From the NCBI GenBank assembly GCA_017410325.1, contig JAFQRA010000038.1:1-64000 (forward strand): 64,000 nucleotides of DNA, written 5' to 3'. Below are positions 16,822 to 25,769 of the stretch, piece after piece. The stretch's first letter is position 1; each line of letters opens with the position of its first letter. The notes below the pieces were generated by a model that saw only the letters and a list, made by a program, of their open reading frames with translations, searched no databases and was not told the DNA's origin. The position numbers and the translations under genes were made by a program. Source of the stretch: Clostridia bacterium. Lineage in GTDB: Bacteria; Bacillota; Clostridia; Oscillospirales; Acutalibacteraceae.

Positions 16822-17133
16822 TTATTCTGTTACTTTGTGGCCGTCCTTGAATTTTACCTTGCCCAGGAAGGGGATTTTGAGGAAGCCCGAGAAGGTATCA
16901 CCGTCGAAGGTAACGCTCAGGTCTGCATCCTTGCCGAGCATCGGAATGTTGACAACGGCCTTGATTGTGTTGCCGTCCTCTTCAACCGACTTGACCTGAT
17001 AATCGGGAATGTCGATACCGGGAAGCTCGATTTCAAAATCGTATTCGCCGTTTTTGTCAACAACATTCAGCACAACATCACCGCTGAAAAACATTGTGTC
17101 AACGCTGCAAGCCCATTTACCTAAACCTATCAT
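16822..17133 (-). CDS. Conserved small hypothetical protein
   Basis: A protein of 103 residues, MIGLGKWACSVDTMFFSGDV, then predicted beta strands rich in Asp, Gly and Lys (NGEYDFEIELPGIDIPDYQV, DLSVTFDGDTFSGFLKIPFL). AGGAG lies 9 bases before the ATG. There is no signal peptide or membrane helix. I do not recognise a named family. It stands alone with its own terminator, so it is probably a monocistronic gene. Confidence 0.65.
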   Translation of the reverse strand: MIGLGKWACSVDTMFFSGDVVLNVVDKNGEYDFEIELPGIDIPDYQVKSVEEDGNTIKAVVNIPMLGKDADLSVTFDGDTFSGFLKIPFLGKVKFKDGHKVTE

Positions 17134-17236
17134 AAAGCAACTCTCCTAAAAATAAAATCTGCACAGGGTATGTACAAAATCATAATAGCAAGTGTGCGGT
17201 TGTTTGTCAACTTTTTTCAGGAGTGCAAATAACTGT

Positions 17237-17462
17237 TTGTCGAGGACAAACAATTCGTAATGGGTAATTCGTAATTAAATGGGGTCTTTGCCCACACCCA
17301 ATTATAATTTAACCCTTAAAAGCGTGTCATTCTCAGGCGTAGCCGAAGAATCTTAAAGTCTAAAAGATTCTTCACTTTCGTTGAGAATGACATAACATAA
17401 AGGTTTATTAAAAAGTCGGAGCGCAGCGACCATTAATTTACCGTTGTAGCGACCATTAATTT
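17237..17462. repeat. Composite palindromic element, copy B
   Basis: It begins TTGTCGAGGACAAACAATTC, continues with GTAATTCGTAAT and TTTGCCCACACCCAA as in copy A at 13732, and has the central GTCATTCT...AGAATGAC hairpin at 17326-17391. The right end differs from copy A: a short direct duplication of a GCGACCATTAATTTACCG stretch replaces the inverted end. Together with flanking sequence it fills 17134-17471, which has no gene. Confidence 0.55.
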
Positions 17463-17471
17463 ACCGTGCGG

Positions 17472-17500
17472 TTGACATTTTTCGCATAGAGTATTATAAT
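17472..17500 (+). promoter_or_regulatory. Promoter of the polysaccharide operon
   Basis: TTGACA (17472-17477) and TATAAT (17495-17500) are separated by 17 bp, a perfect consensus. Transcription would start near 17508, giving a leader of about 55 bases before the TTG start at 17563. It directly abuts repeat copy B. Confidence 0.85.
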
Positions 17501-17562
17501 AATAAAATCTATAGGTATTTTTAATATTTCTACAGTTATAAATATAGAAAGGCGGCGTTTTT

Positions 17563-19470
17563 TTGAGCATCGAGTTTTCTAACGGTACAAAAACTCTCTC
17601 CGACCGCAAATCTGCAATAGCAATTACCACACGAAGGCTGGTTCTTGTTATACTGGATATCTTGGCAGTTAATCTGGCTTTCCTTATTGTCAGTGCCATA
17701 AACTACCCCAAGGAAGAGCTTTTTTCGGCTGTTTTCCCTGCTCTCGTTGGCAGGGCATTATACACGAGCGTAATATTTGTGCTCATTCACGGCTTCTTCG
17801 GGCTTTACAACAGCCTTTGGGAATATGCCGGTGTGCACGAGCTTTTCCGCTGTGCAGGCTCTGCCGTGCTCGGCGTACTGACAACGCTCGGCATCGACAC
17901 CGTTCTGGACAGGCTTAATATGTACAACGTGGTGGTTCTGCGCGTCAGCGTTTATTTTACCGCCGTACTGCTTATTGTGGCAATGACGGGCTCAATCCGC
18001 CTTGTTTACAGGGCTGCCCGCCGTATATCCAAGGCTCACTCCCACTCACTGCACATACGTGACAGGCGCCGTGTTATGATTATCGGTGCGGGCGATATGG
18101 GTCTGCTTGTCTATAAAGAGCTTGAGGCCAAAAGCTTCGGCACGGGAAAGCCCGTCGTTTTTGTTGACGACAGCCCGATGAAGGCAGGCCGCCACGTTGA
18201 AGGCGTACCGATTAAGGGTACCTGTAACGATATTCCCGAGCTTGCTCAGAAGTACAAGGTTGACGAAATTGTGTTTGCAATTCCTTCCGCATCACCCGAA
18301 CGCAAGAGTGAGATTCTGCGTCTTGCCATGGAGACGGGCTGCACGCTTAAGACCTCGCTTTCCGTTCAGGAGGTTACCGATAAGAGTGCAAACGAAGCCG
18401 CTATACGCGATGTTGAAATTACCGACCTTCTGGCCCGTCCCGAGGTTACGCTCAACACGGATATCTGTTCTTATCTTAAGGACAAGACTGTTCTTGTTAC
18501 GGGTGGCGGCGGTTCGATAGGCTCCGAAATCTGCACACAGGTTGCCCGTTACAACCCTGCGAGAATAATTATTTTTGACAACTACGAAAACAATGCTTTT
18601 GTTCTCAAAAACAAGCTTGACAGAAAATACAAGGGCAAGGTACAGTTCTTTATCCGCATCGGCTCGGTTCAGGACCCTGACAGATTAAAGGAAGTTTTCG
18701 AGGAATTCAAGCCCTCTGTTGTTTTCCACGCCGCGGCACACAAGCACGTTCCTCTTATGGAGGACAGCCCGTGCGAGGCAGTCAAGAACAACATTTTCGG
18801 TACATACAATACCGCACAGGCAGCGATTGAGAGCGGTGTGAGCAAGTTTGTCATACTTTCGACCGACAAGGCCGTAAACCCGACAAACGTTATGGGCGCA
18901 ACCAAGCGTGTAACCGAGCTTATTATTCAGTATTTTGAGCGCAAAAACACGGGAACGCATTTTGCGGCTGTACGTTTCGGCAATGTTCTCGGCTCAAACG
19001 GCAGTGTTATTCCGATATTCAAGGAGCAGATTGCCGCAGGCGGCCCGGTTACCGTTACGCACAGGGATATCACCCGCTATTTTATGACTATTCCCGAGGC
19101 GGCACAGCTTGTTGTTCAGGCAGGCGGTATTGCCAAGGGCGGCGAAGTGTTTGTGCTTGATATGGGTGAACCGGTGAGCATCACCTCACTTGCGGAAAAG
19201 CTTATTACTCTTTCGGGCTACAAGCCGTACGAGGAGATTAAAATTGAATTCACCGGTCTTCGTCCGGGCGAAAAGCTTTACGAAGAGCTTACCCTTTCCG
19301 AAGAGGAGTGCGAAATGCAGCTCACCTGCAACGACAAGATTTTCGTTCTCCCGCCGATTGATTTCAGCAGTGAAAGACTTGAAGAGGGCCTTGAAAAGCT
19401 CAAATCAGTCAACCGCTTTAACGTAAGGGATACGCTCTTGTCGCTCGTTCCCAACTTTGAAGTAAAATAA
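17563..19470 (+). CDS. CapD/WbpM-type nucleoside-diphosphate-sugar 4,6-dehydratase
   Basis: A protein of 635 residues with a TTG start preceded by AAAGGCGG. Four N-terminal membrane helices (about residues 20-150) are followed by a CoA-binding-like Rossmann fold (VMIIGAGDMGLLVYKELEAK) and a second Rossmann domain with TGGGGSIGSE near residue 310. The catalytic region reads LSTDKAVNPTNVMGATKR, with Met in place of the usual Tyr, as in WbpM/FlaA1/PglF dehydratases that act on UDP-GlcNAc. It provides a 4-keto-6-deoxy sugar for surface glycan synthesis. It is first in the operon. Confidence 0.9.
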   Translation: MSIEFSNGTKTLSDRKSAIAITTRRLVLVILDILAVNLAFLIVSAINYPKEELFSAVFPALVGRALYTSVIFVLIHGFFGLYNSLWEYAGVHELFRCAGSAVLGVLTTLGIDTVLDRLNMYNVVVLRVSVYFTAVLLIVAMTGSIRLVYRAARRISKAHSHSLHIRDRRRVMIIGAGDMGLLVYKELEAKSFGTGKPVVFVDDSPMKAGRHVEGVPIKGTCNDIPELAQKYKVDEIVFAIPSASPERKSEILRLAMETGCTLKTSLSVQEVTDKSANEAAIRDVEITDLLARPEVTLNTDICSYLKDKTVLVTGGGGSIGSEICTQVARYNPARIIIFDNYENNAFVLKNKLDRKYKGKVQFFIRIGSVQDPDRLKEVFEEFKPSVVFHAAAHKHVPLMEDSPCEAVKNNIFGTYNTAQAAIESGVSKFVILSTDKAVNPTNVMGATKRVTELIIQYFERKNTGTHFAAVRFGNVLGSNGSVIPIFKEQIAAGGPVTVTHRDITRYFMTIPEAAQLVVQAGGIAKGGEVFVLDMGEPVSITSLAEKLITLSGYKPYEEIKIEFTGLRPGEKLYEELTLSEEECEMQLTCNDKIFVLPPIDFSSERLEEGLEKLKSVNRFNVRDTLLSLVPNFEVK

Positions 19471-19515
19471 CAACAGAACGGGGCACTCAAACCCGCTCTG
19501 AAAAGGATTTCTGAT

Positions 19516-20643
19516 ATGACCACATCTTATCTGACAGTTTTTATATTGAGCCTTATGGGTGCATGGTTCGGAAAATCGGTGCCCTCGCTCGGTTATACTG
19601 CATGGGGAACAAGAAAGCCGAATGTCATCGGTCTTTTTATCACCGGTGCGGTTATGATACTTTATTCGGGTTTAAGAAAAACCATAGGCGATACGGTATT
19701 CTATATTCATATGTTTGAACTGGCAGAACAGGCAGGCAACCCCGTACCCGATACGGATGCCGCCAACTTCCTTTTTGAATACCTGATGTACTGGATAAGA
19801 GCGGTTGGCGGTAAATCGGAAACCTTTATTATGATAACTGCAATAATTACTTTGGTTCCGGTTTTGCTGATTTTCAGAAAATACGCTCCGGATTTTATGC
19901 TGGCCGTCTTTTTCTATTTTACTTTGGGCGTATATGGTACTACGCTTAACGGTATACGTCAGTTTGTTGCTACCGGAATTATTCTTATGGCTACAAAATA
20001 TCTGTTTTCGCCGAAGAAAACGGACTTCTTTAAGTTTCTTGCCTTTGTACTCGTGGCGTATTTCTTTCACACATCTGCACTTATTCTCATACCTATATAT
20101 TTTGTCTGCCGCCGTAAGGCCTGGTCTCCGTCAACATTTATGATTATTGTTGCGGGTGTTGCCGTGCTTATCTTTGTAAGTCTGTTTTTGCCGAATTTTA
20201 TGGGTATACTGGAAGAGAGCAGCTTCTCGCAGTATACGGACGGCTGGTTTACGGAAGGCGTAGAGGGCGGAGTAAATATTCTGAGGGTAGGACTTCAGGC
20301 CTTGCCCATGGTTTTGTCTGCAATATATTATAAGGAACTGAAAAGGTACGGTCCAGTAGTAGATATCCTGGTGAATCTGTCCGTCGTGCATTTTGCGATT
20401 TTTCTTATTTCTGTTTACAATTGGATATTTGCACGCTTTGCTTTTTATACCTTTACGTATGCGGCCATACTTTTGTCTCTCATTTTCTCAACAGCACTCA
20501 AGGACTCTAAAAGAACGGTTCTGAAATTTGCTTTATATGTTGCCTTTATGATTTTTTTCATTATGGACTCCCAAGGCATGTATTTGTACCGAAGTGATTT
20601 CTTTACCCCCAACAATAATATCTGGTTCAGCTTTATCTACTGA
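19516..20643 (+). CDS. EpsG-family polysaccharide polymerase-like membrane protein
   Basis: A protein of 375 residues with about ten membrane helices. The motif GLRKTIGDTVFYIHMFE after the second helix and NGIRQFVATGIILMA in the middle are typical of EpsG/Wzy-type proteins, where the conserved Arg residues face the outside and take part in repeat-unit polymerisation. It lies 45 bases after the dehydratase and 21 bases before the next gene. Assignment to the family is firm; the exact reaction is inference. Confidence 0.82.
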   Translation: MTTSYLTVFILSLMGAWFGKSVPSLGYTAWGTRKPNVIGLFITGAVMILYSGLRKTIGDTVFYIHMFELAEQAGNPVPDTDAANFLFEYLMYWIRAVGGKSETFIMITAIITLVPVLLIFRKYAPDFMLAVFFYFTLGVYGTTLNGIRQFVATGIILMATKYLFSPKKTDFFKFLAFVLVAYFFHTSALILIPIYFVCRRKAWSPSTFMIIVAGVAVLIFVSLFLPNFMGILEESSFSQYTDGWFTEGVEGGVNILRVGLQALPMVLSAIYYKELKRYGPVVDILVNLSVVHFAIFLISVYNWIFARFAFYTFTYAAILLSLIFSTALKDSKRTVLKFALYVAFMIFFIMDSQGMYLYRSDFFTPNNNIWFSFIY

Positions 20644-20664
20644 TAAGCGGGAGGTGTGCTTACC

Positions 20665-21378
20665 GTGAACAAAACAATTCACTATTTCTGGTTCGGAGGC
20701 AACCCGAAATCCAAGCTTATTGAAAAGTGTATAGCTTCCTGGCGCAGATACTTTCCCGACTTTGAAATAAAAGAATGGAACGAAGAAAACTTTGACGTAC
20801 GGCAGAACAGTTATATTTCTCAGGCCTACGATGCGAAAAAATATGCCTTTGTTTCGGATTATGCACGCTTCAAGGTGCTTTATGATGAAGGCGGACTTTA
20901 CTTTGACACGGATGTAGAGGTTGTTAAATCCTTTTATGATTTGTTGGAAAACGAAGCCTTTGCCGCATTTGAAACCGAAAAATATATAGCTCCCGGCCTT
21001 GTGCTTTGGGCGAAAGAACCCGGAAACCGATTGATTTATGAAATGCTGGCAGACTATGAAAAGTCAGATTTTATAAATCCCGACGGCACACTGAATCAGA
21101 CGACAGTCGGTGCGCGCTTTACAAATATCCTTAAAAACTACGGCATTAAACCTGATGACGGTACGGTGCAGACCTGCGGCAGCTTTACTCTCTACCCCAG
21201 GGAGTATTTCTGCCCCTTTAACGACCTTACCGGTGTTATGAATAAAACGGAAAATACCTGTGCGGTACATTGGTTTGCCAAAAGCTGGCTTGATAAGAAG
21301 GTCGTATACCGCTCTAAAATAACGCGTATTATCCACCGCTTTTTCGGTGTGGATGCCTTGGCGAGGTTTCGGAAATGA
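20665..21378 (+). CDS. Glycosyltransferase family 32-like (capsular/DXD type)
   Basis: A protein of 237 residues from GTG 20665, chosen because GGGAGG at 20649-20654 is well spaced for it and too close to the GTG at 20656. It begins NKTIHYFWFGGNPKSKLIEK, the usual GT32 opening. DYARFKVLYDEGGLYFDTDV contains the DXD metal/nucleotide-sugar motif at about residues 80-84. There are no membrane segments. It transfers a sugar, often mannose or galactose in this family, to the growing repeat unit. Its stop overlaps the next ATG. Confidence 0.87.
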   Translation: MNKTIHYFWFGGNPKSKLIEKCIASWRRYFPDFEIKEWNEENFDVRQNSYISQAYDAKKYAFVSDYARFKVLYDEGGLYFDTDVEVVKSFYDLLENEAFAAFETEKYIAPGLVLWAKEPGNRLIYEMLADYEKSDFINPDGTLNQTTVGARFTNILKNYGIKPDDGTVQTCGSFTLYPREYFCPFNDLTGVMNKTENTCAVHWFAKSWLDKKVVYRSKITRIIHRFFGVDALARFRK

Positions 21379-22562
21379 GCAAGAAAAAAATCCTTATCGT
21401 TAGCGGCGGAATGGAGATAGGCGGTATTGAGCGCAGCCTTCTCGGCTTGCTGGGCGAATTTGATTATGACAGCTACGACGTTGACCTTTTTCTTCATTCT
21501 GTCAGCGGCGAATTTCTGCCTCTGGTTGACAAACGCTGTAATCTTCTGCCCGAAATTCCTCAGTGTGCAGCTATGACAAAGCCGCTGAAAACCGTTCTCG
21601 GAAAATATCCGCTGATAGCACTGAGCAGACTTTACAAAAGATTTACGGTGCAGAAAAAATACGGTCTTAACGATGCAAGCAGTTTTGCTCTGCTTTCGGG
21701 TTACTGGCAGTCCTGCGTTAAGTATATGCCTTCCCCGGAAAAAGAGTACGATGCGGCTGTAAGCTTTATGTGGCCGCATGAATATACGGCAAAAAAGGTT
21801 AAGGCAAAAAAGAAAATAGCATGGATTCATACCGATTACACCGTAGCCCGGATGGACTTTGAAAAAGATGAAAAAACATGGGCTGTGTTTGATAAGATAG
21901 CAGGTGTATCGGATGATGTCTGCGCTGCCTTTGCCAAGGTCTATCCTTCTTTGGCGGACAAGCTTGTTACAGTCGAAAACATACTCTCGCCTGATTTCGT
22001 GCGTGCACAGGCGCAGCTTGAACGGCCCGGCGAAACGGACGGCACATTACCGTCGGTTCTTTCCGTGGGAAGATTCTGTTCTGCAAAGGCCTTTGAGCTT
22101 ATACCGCAGTACAGCCGTATTATGCTTGACAAGGGCTTCGGGCATAGGTGGTATATTATAGGCTACGGCGGCGAGGAAAAGCTGATAAAGGATGAAATTG
22201 AAAAATATAACGTTTCGGAAAACGTGATTGTTCTCGGCAAAAAGGCAAATCCCTATCCTTATATGGCGGCCTGCGATATCTATGCTCAGCCCTCACGCTA
22301 CGAGGGCAAGGCCGTTACCGTGCGGGAGGCGCAGATTCTCGGCAAGCCCGTGCTCATAACGGATTTTGAAACGGCAAAAAGCCAGGTTGAAAACGGTGTT
22401 GACGGTATAATCTGCCCTATGGGGGCTCAAAGCGTTGCCGATGCCGTTATACAGCTTATCGACAGCAAAGAAACGAGAGAAAAGCTGAGCCTCAACTGCC
22501 TTGAACGCAATTACGGCAACAAGGACAGTCTGCAAACAATTTACAAATTAATTGAAAGCTGA
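21375..22562 (+). CDS. Glycosyltransferase family 4 (GT-B fold)
   Basis: A protein of 395 residues, overlapping the GT32 gene by 4 bases. The N-terminus IVSGGMEIGGIERSLLGLLG is the glycine-rich acceptor-side loop of GT4 enzymes. The C-terminal domain has SVGRFCSAKAFELIPQYSRI and the nucleotide-sugar-binding region QPSRYEGKAVTVREAQILGK with the EX7E-like pattern. It is the first of two adjacent GT4 genes that share a layout (about 30 percent similarity by eye in the C-terminal half), suggesting an old duplication. Confidence 0.88.
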   Translation: MSKKKILIVSGGMEIGGIERSLLGLLGEFDYDSYDVDLFLHSVSGEFLPLVDKRCNLLPEIPQCAAMTKPLKTVLGKYPLIALSRLYKRFTVQKKYGLNDASSFALLSGYWQSCVKYMPSPEKEYDAAVSFMWPHEYTAKKVKAKKKIAWIHTDYTVARMDFEKDEKTWAVFDKIAGVSDDVCAAFAKVYPSLADKLVTVENILSPDFVRAQAQLERPGETDGTLPSVLSVGRFCSAKAFELIPQYSRIMLDKGFGHRWYIIGYGGEEKLIKDEIEKYNVSENVIVLGKKANPYPYMAACDIYAQPSRYEGKAVTVREAQILGKPVLITDFETAKSQVENGVDGIICPMGAQSVADAVIQLIDSKETREKLSLNCLERNYGNKDSLQTIYKLIES

Positions 22563-22570
22563 GCGGAAAA

Positions 22571-23746
22571 ATGAAAAAAAGTCTGCTGTTTATTCTGCCG
22601 TCGCTTGCAGGCGGCGGAGCGGAAAAAAGCCTTATTACGCTGCTGAGTCTTATTGATTACAGCCGCTGCGATGTTGATCTTTTTCTTTTCAGGAGAGAGG
22701 GCCTTTTCCTGCCGAACGTTCCCCGTGAAGTGAATATTATCGATGGCGGAGAAGGTTATTCTTCTTTTGACGGCGAGGCTTCCGTATATATACAAAGGTG
22801 TATTAAAACTCTGCGCTTTTCAGCCGCGGCGAACAGAATTCTGTATTCCCGTGCCGTTGGAAGCGGCAACAGAAAAGCCGTCTGGTCGGCGCTTAAAAAA
22901 GCTCTGCCAAGAATAAAAAAGCACTATGATGTTGCCGTCGGCTATCTTGAAGGCAATGCAAACTATTACTGTGTTGACTGTGTTGATGCGGATATAAAAA
23001 TAGGTTACGTTCACAACGATTATTCAAAGCTTGGTCTTGACGAAAATTTTGACAGACCCTTTTTTGAAAAGCTGGACAAGCTGGTCAGTGTTTCCGATGA
23101 GTGCTGCGACGTGTTGAGGACGGTTTTTCCTGCTTTGAAAGAAAAAATCGTAAAAATTGAAAATATTTCTTCGCCCGAAGCACTGAAAAAGCTGGCTGTC
23201 GGAAAACCTGCAGAATACGCGGATGCCGAAGGCAAAATACTTCTGACTGTCGGCAGATTTTCACCGCAGAAGGGCTACGACACGGCTGTTGAAGCGGCGA
23301 AAATTTTAAAAGAAAACGGTGCGGCTTTTAAGTGGTTTGCAATCGGTAAGGGCGAGCTTAAAAACAGAACAGAGGAAAAAATCAGACGTTACGGTTTGCA
23401 GGATAATTTTATCCTTCTGGGCGAAAAGAGCAACCCGTATCCGTATATAGATAACTGCGATATCTACGTTCAGCCGTCGAATTTTGAGGGCAAATCCATA
23501 GCGATTGATGAGGCAAAGGCTTTTTCAAAGCCGATAGTTGCAACGAGGTTTTCAACCGTTTTTGACCAGCTTACCGACGGCGAAACGGCTCTGCTTGCCG
23601 AAATTGATGCGGCGGATGTTGCAAAAAAAATCAAGCGGCTTATTGACGACGAAGCTCTTTGCGGCAAATTGCGCAAAACGCTTGCCGAAACACACAGAGG
23701 CAACGAAGAAGAACTTGAAAAATTTTACGTACTTCTGGAGAGATGA
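22571..23746 (+). CDS. Glycosyltransferase family 4 (GT-B fold)
   Basis: A protein of 391 residues with FILPSLAGGGAEKSLITLLS at the N-terminus. The C-terminal half carries LTVGRFSPQKGYDTAVEAAK and the EX7E region QPSNFEGKSIAIDEAKAFSK. It resembles its upstream neighbour in both domains. It lies 8 bases downstream of that gene and overlaps the PI-PLC-like gene by 4 bases, so the three are translationally linked. Donor and acceptor sugars cannot be read from sequence. Confidence 0.88.
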   Translation: MKKSLLFILPSLAGGGAEKSLITLLSLIDYSRCDVDLFLFRREGLFLPNVPREVNIIDGGEGYSSFDGEASVYIQRCIKTLRFSAAANRILYSRAVGSGNRKAVWSALKKALPRIKKHYDVAVGYLEGNANYYCVDCVDADIKIGYVHNDYSKLGLDENFDRPFFEKLDKLVSVSDECCDVLRTVFPALKEKIVKIENISSPEALKKLAVGKPAEYADAEGKILLTVGRFSPQKGYDTAVEAAKILKENGAAFKWFAIGKGELKNRTEEKIRRYGLQDNFILLGEKSNPYPYIDNCDIYVQPSNFEGKSIAIDEAKAFSKPIVATRFSTVFDQLTDGETALLAEIDAADVAKKIKRLIDDEALCGKLRKTLAETHRGNEEELEKFYVLLER

Positions 23747-24651
23747 GTATGTTTTACAAGGAATGGATGAAATACATCAGGGATGATGTCAAGCTCACAC
23801 AGGCTGTTATGCCCGGCACACACAACTCGGGCAGTTACGGTATGATATCCTTTGCCTGCTGTCAGGATGGCGATATGTATACCCAATTTGCCTACGGTGT
23901 GCGCCATTTCTGCATACGCTACCACGAAATCGTAAAGAACAAAATCGTGCTCAGCCACGGAGTTGCCATGGGCAAGCCGCTGACACACGCACTCAAAAGC
24001 ATGCGCAGGATGATTGAGGAAAACGACAGCGAGTTTTTTATATTCGATATGCGTGAATACAATCCTCAGCCCGTGGGTCCGTTTACCTTTGTTTCAAAAG
24101 CAAACGAAGACCTTATGGCAAAGCTGCTCAACGAATACCTCAATGCGGATGAGCTCTGCTTTACGGATTATGAGCACATAAGCGAAATTACCTTTGAAAA
24201 AATACGCAGGAGCGGCAAACGGTTTGTAATTCTCAATTACCGTGATGCCTACCCGTGGTGCAGGGGCAGCTACGGCACAGTCAGCCCGTGGAACCCCGAG
24301 CTGCACGGAAAAAGGGCAGAGGTTTTTGCCAAGGAGGTTTTTTCACACTTCAATGAGCAGACCGACGGACTTTTCTGGTTTCAGACCCAGCAGACACCCG
24401 GCTTTGATGCCGAGGTCGGAATGGCAACGCCGAAAAAGCTGGACAAGAGTCTGCGCCCGTATTATAAAAGCATCATAGACACAATAAAGAATAACGAGGA
24501 CTATCTCAGACGGGTAAACGTAATTTCCGGTGACTTTATGACGCAGGATTATTCGAAGTGCCGTGAGATAATCAGACTCAATCTTTTTAAGGATACAGTC
24601 AGAGAAGAGTTCAGAGAGACTTTTGAAGCAGAACTGAACAAGAAAAGATAA
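23743..24651 (+). CDS. PI-PLC X-domain-like phosphodiesterase in a glycan operon
   Basis: A protein of 302 residues; a second possible ATG lies two codons in. PGTHNSGSYG at about residues 24-33 supplies the first catalytic histidine. GVRHFCIRYHE is the position of the conserved GxRxfDxR motif, with Cys where Asp is usual. LSHGVAMG supplies the second histidine. Bacterial PI-PLC-like enzymes cleave phosphoinositide or related lipid-phosphodiesters without calcium. No signal peptide is seen, which is unexpected for an enzyme acting outside. It is coupled to the upstream glycosyltransferase, so it may act on a lipid-linked or phosphodiester-containing glycan; this is inference. Confidence 0.72.
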   Translation: MSMFYKEWMKYIRDDVKLTQAVMPGTHNSGSYGMISFACCQDGDMYTQFAYGVRHFCIRYHEIVKNKIVLSHGVAMGKPLTHALKSMRRMIEENDSEFFIFDMREYNPQPVGPFTFVSKANEDLMAKLLNEYLNADELCFTDYEHISEITFEKIRRSGKRFVILNYRDAYPWCRGSYGTVSPWNPELHGKRAEVFAKEVFSHFNEQTDGLFWFQTQQTPGFDAEVGMATPKKLDKSLRPYYKSIIDTIKNNEDYLRRVNVISGDFMTQDYSKCREIIRLNLFKDTVREEFRETFEAELNKKR

Positions 24652-24685
24652 TGTAATTAATAAACAGTGTTTGTAAGGATATATT

Positions 24686-25669
24686 ATGAAATACGCAGTA
24701 ATCGGAACAAGCTGGATAACGGAAGAATTTATAATGGGCGCCAACCTTGTGGAGGGGATGGAGCTTCTCGGTGTTTATTCGAGAAGCTATTCCAAAGGCA
24801 AGGCGCTTGCTGAAAAATTCGGCGCACCGAGAGTTTTTGTCGATTTGTATGACCTTGCACGAAATGCCGACGTTGAGGCGGTCTACGTCGCAAGCCCGAA
24901 TTCCCTGCACTATGAGCAGAGTAAAATGCTTCTTAAAGCGGGCAAGCACGTAATCTGCGAAAAGCCGATAACTGTCGAGCCTGAGCAGCTTGCGGAGCTG
25001 CAGGCTATCGCCGCCGAAAACGGGAAGGTCTATATAGAAGCGATAATGTATATGTTCAACCCCGTGCGCCCCAAGCTCAAGGCTTCAATGCAGGCGTTGG
25101 GCAATATAACGAGCGCACACTTTGATTTTTCACAGCTTTCTTCAAAATATCCCGCATATAAGCGCGGCGAAAATCCGAATATTTTCAACCCTGCCTTTGC
25201 AACGGGCTGTCTTATGGATTTGGGCATTTACTGTATTTATCCTGCGTTGGATTTGTTCGGATGCCCCAAGAATATTTGGAGCACGGCACAGTTTCTGGAA
25301 AGCGGGGCGGACAGCAGCGGAACAACCGTTTTCAGTTACGATAAAATGCTGCTGACCATGACCTGGTCGAAGATTGCGCAGGGCTTCTGCGGCAGCGAAA
25401 TTCTCGGCGACGGCGGCACGGTTACGATTGACTCGATTTCACAGCTCAACGGAATCAGATTCTGCCGCAAGGGCGGCGAGCCTGTAGAGGTTGTGGGTGA
25501 AACACCAAAGCACATCATTATGTCGCACGAGGCAAAGGCGTTGCTCGATTTTGCAACAAAGCCGGAGGAAACCGCAGAAAGATATGCCGAAGCATCGAGA
25601 ATGGCTTTGGCTGTCAGTACGGTTATGAAAAAAATCCGAACACAGAGCGGGATAGTATTTAATGTATAA
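24686..25669 (+). CDS. Gfo/Idh/MocA family oxidoreductase
   Basis: A protein of 327 residues. The N-terminal Rossmann fold starts MKYAVIGTSWITEEFIMGAN, with an atypical GTSWI in place of GxGxx(G/A). VYVASPNSLHYEQSKMLLKA and the signature HVICEKPIT (EKP, about residues 90-98) are diagnostic. The C-terminal domain (YIEAIMYMFNP, LMDLGIYCIYP) matches the family's substrate-binding half. These enzymes oxidise, reduce or epimerise sugars using NAD(P). In this operon it probably modifies a nucleotide-sugar; the substrate is unknown. Confidence 0.88.
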   Translation: MKYAVIGTSWITEEFIMGANLVEGMELLGVYSRSYSKGKALAEKFGAPRVFVDLYDLARNADVEAVYVASPNSLHYEQSKMLLKAGKHVICEKPITVEPEQLAELQAIAAENGKVYIEAIMYMFNPVRPKLKASMQALGNITSAHFDFSQLSSKYPAYKRGENPNIFNPAFATGCLMDLGIYCIYPALDLFGCPKNIWSTAQFLESGADSSGTTVFSYDKMLLTMTWSKIAQGFCGSEILGDGGTVTIDSISQLNGIRFCRKGGEPVEVVGETPKHIIMSHEAKALLDFATKPEETAERYAEASRMALAVSTVMKKIRTQSGIVFNV

Positions 25670-25769
25670 AATAATAAATAATAAATAAAAGATTATTTTG
25701 GGTGTGGGCAAATCCCGCCATTAATTTTGCACTTTGCACTTTGCATTTATAAAAAGGGAGTGAAATGAA

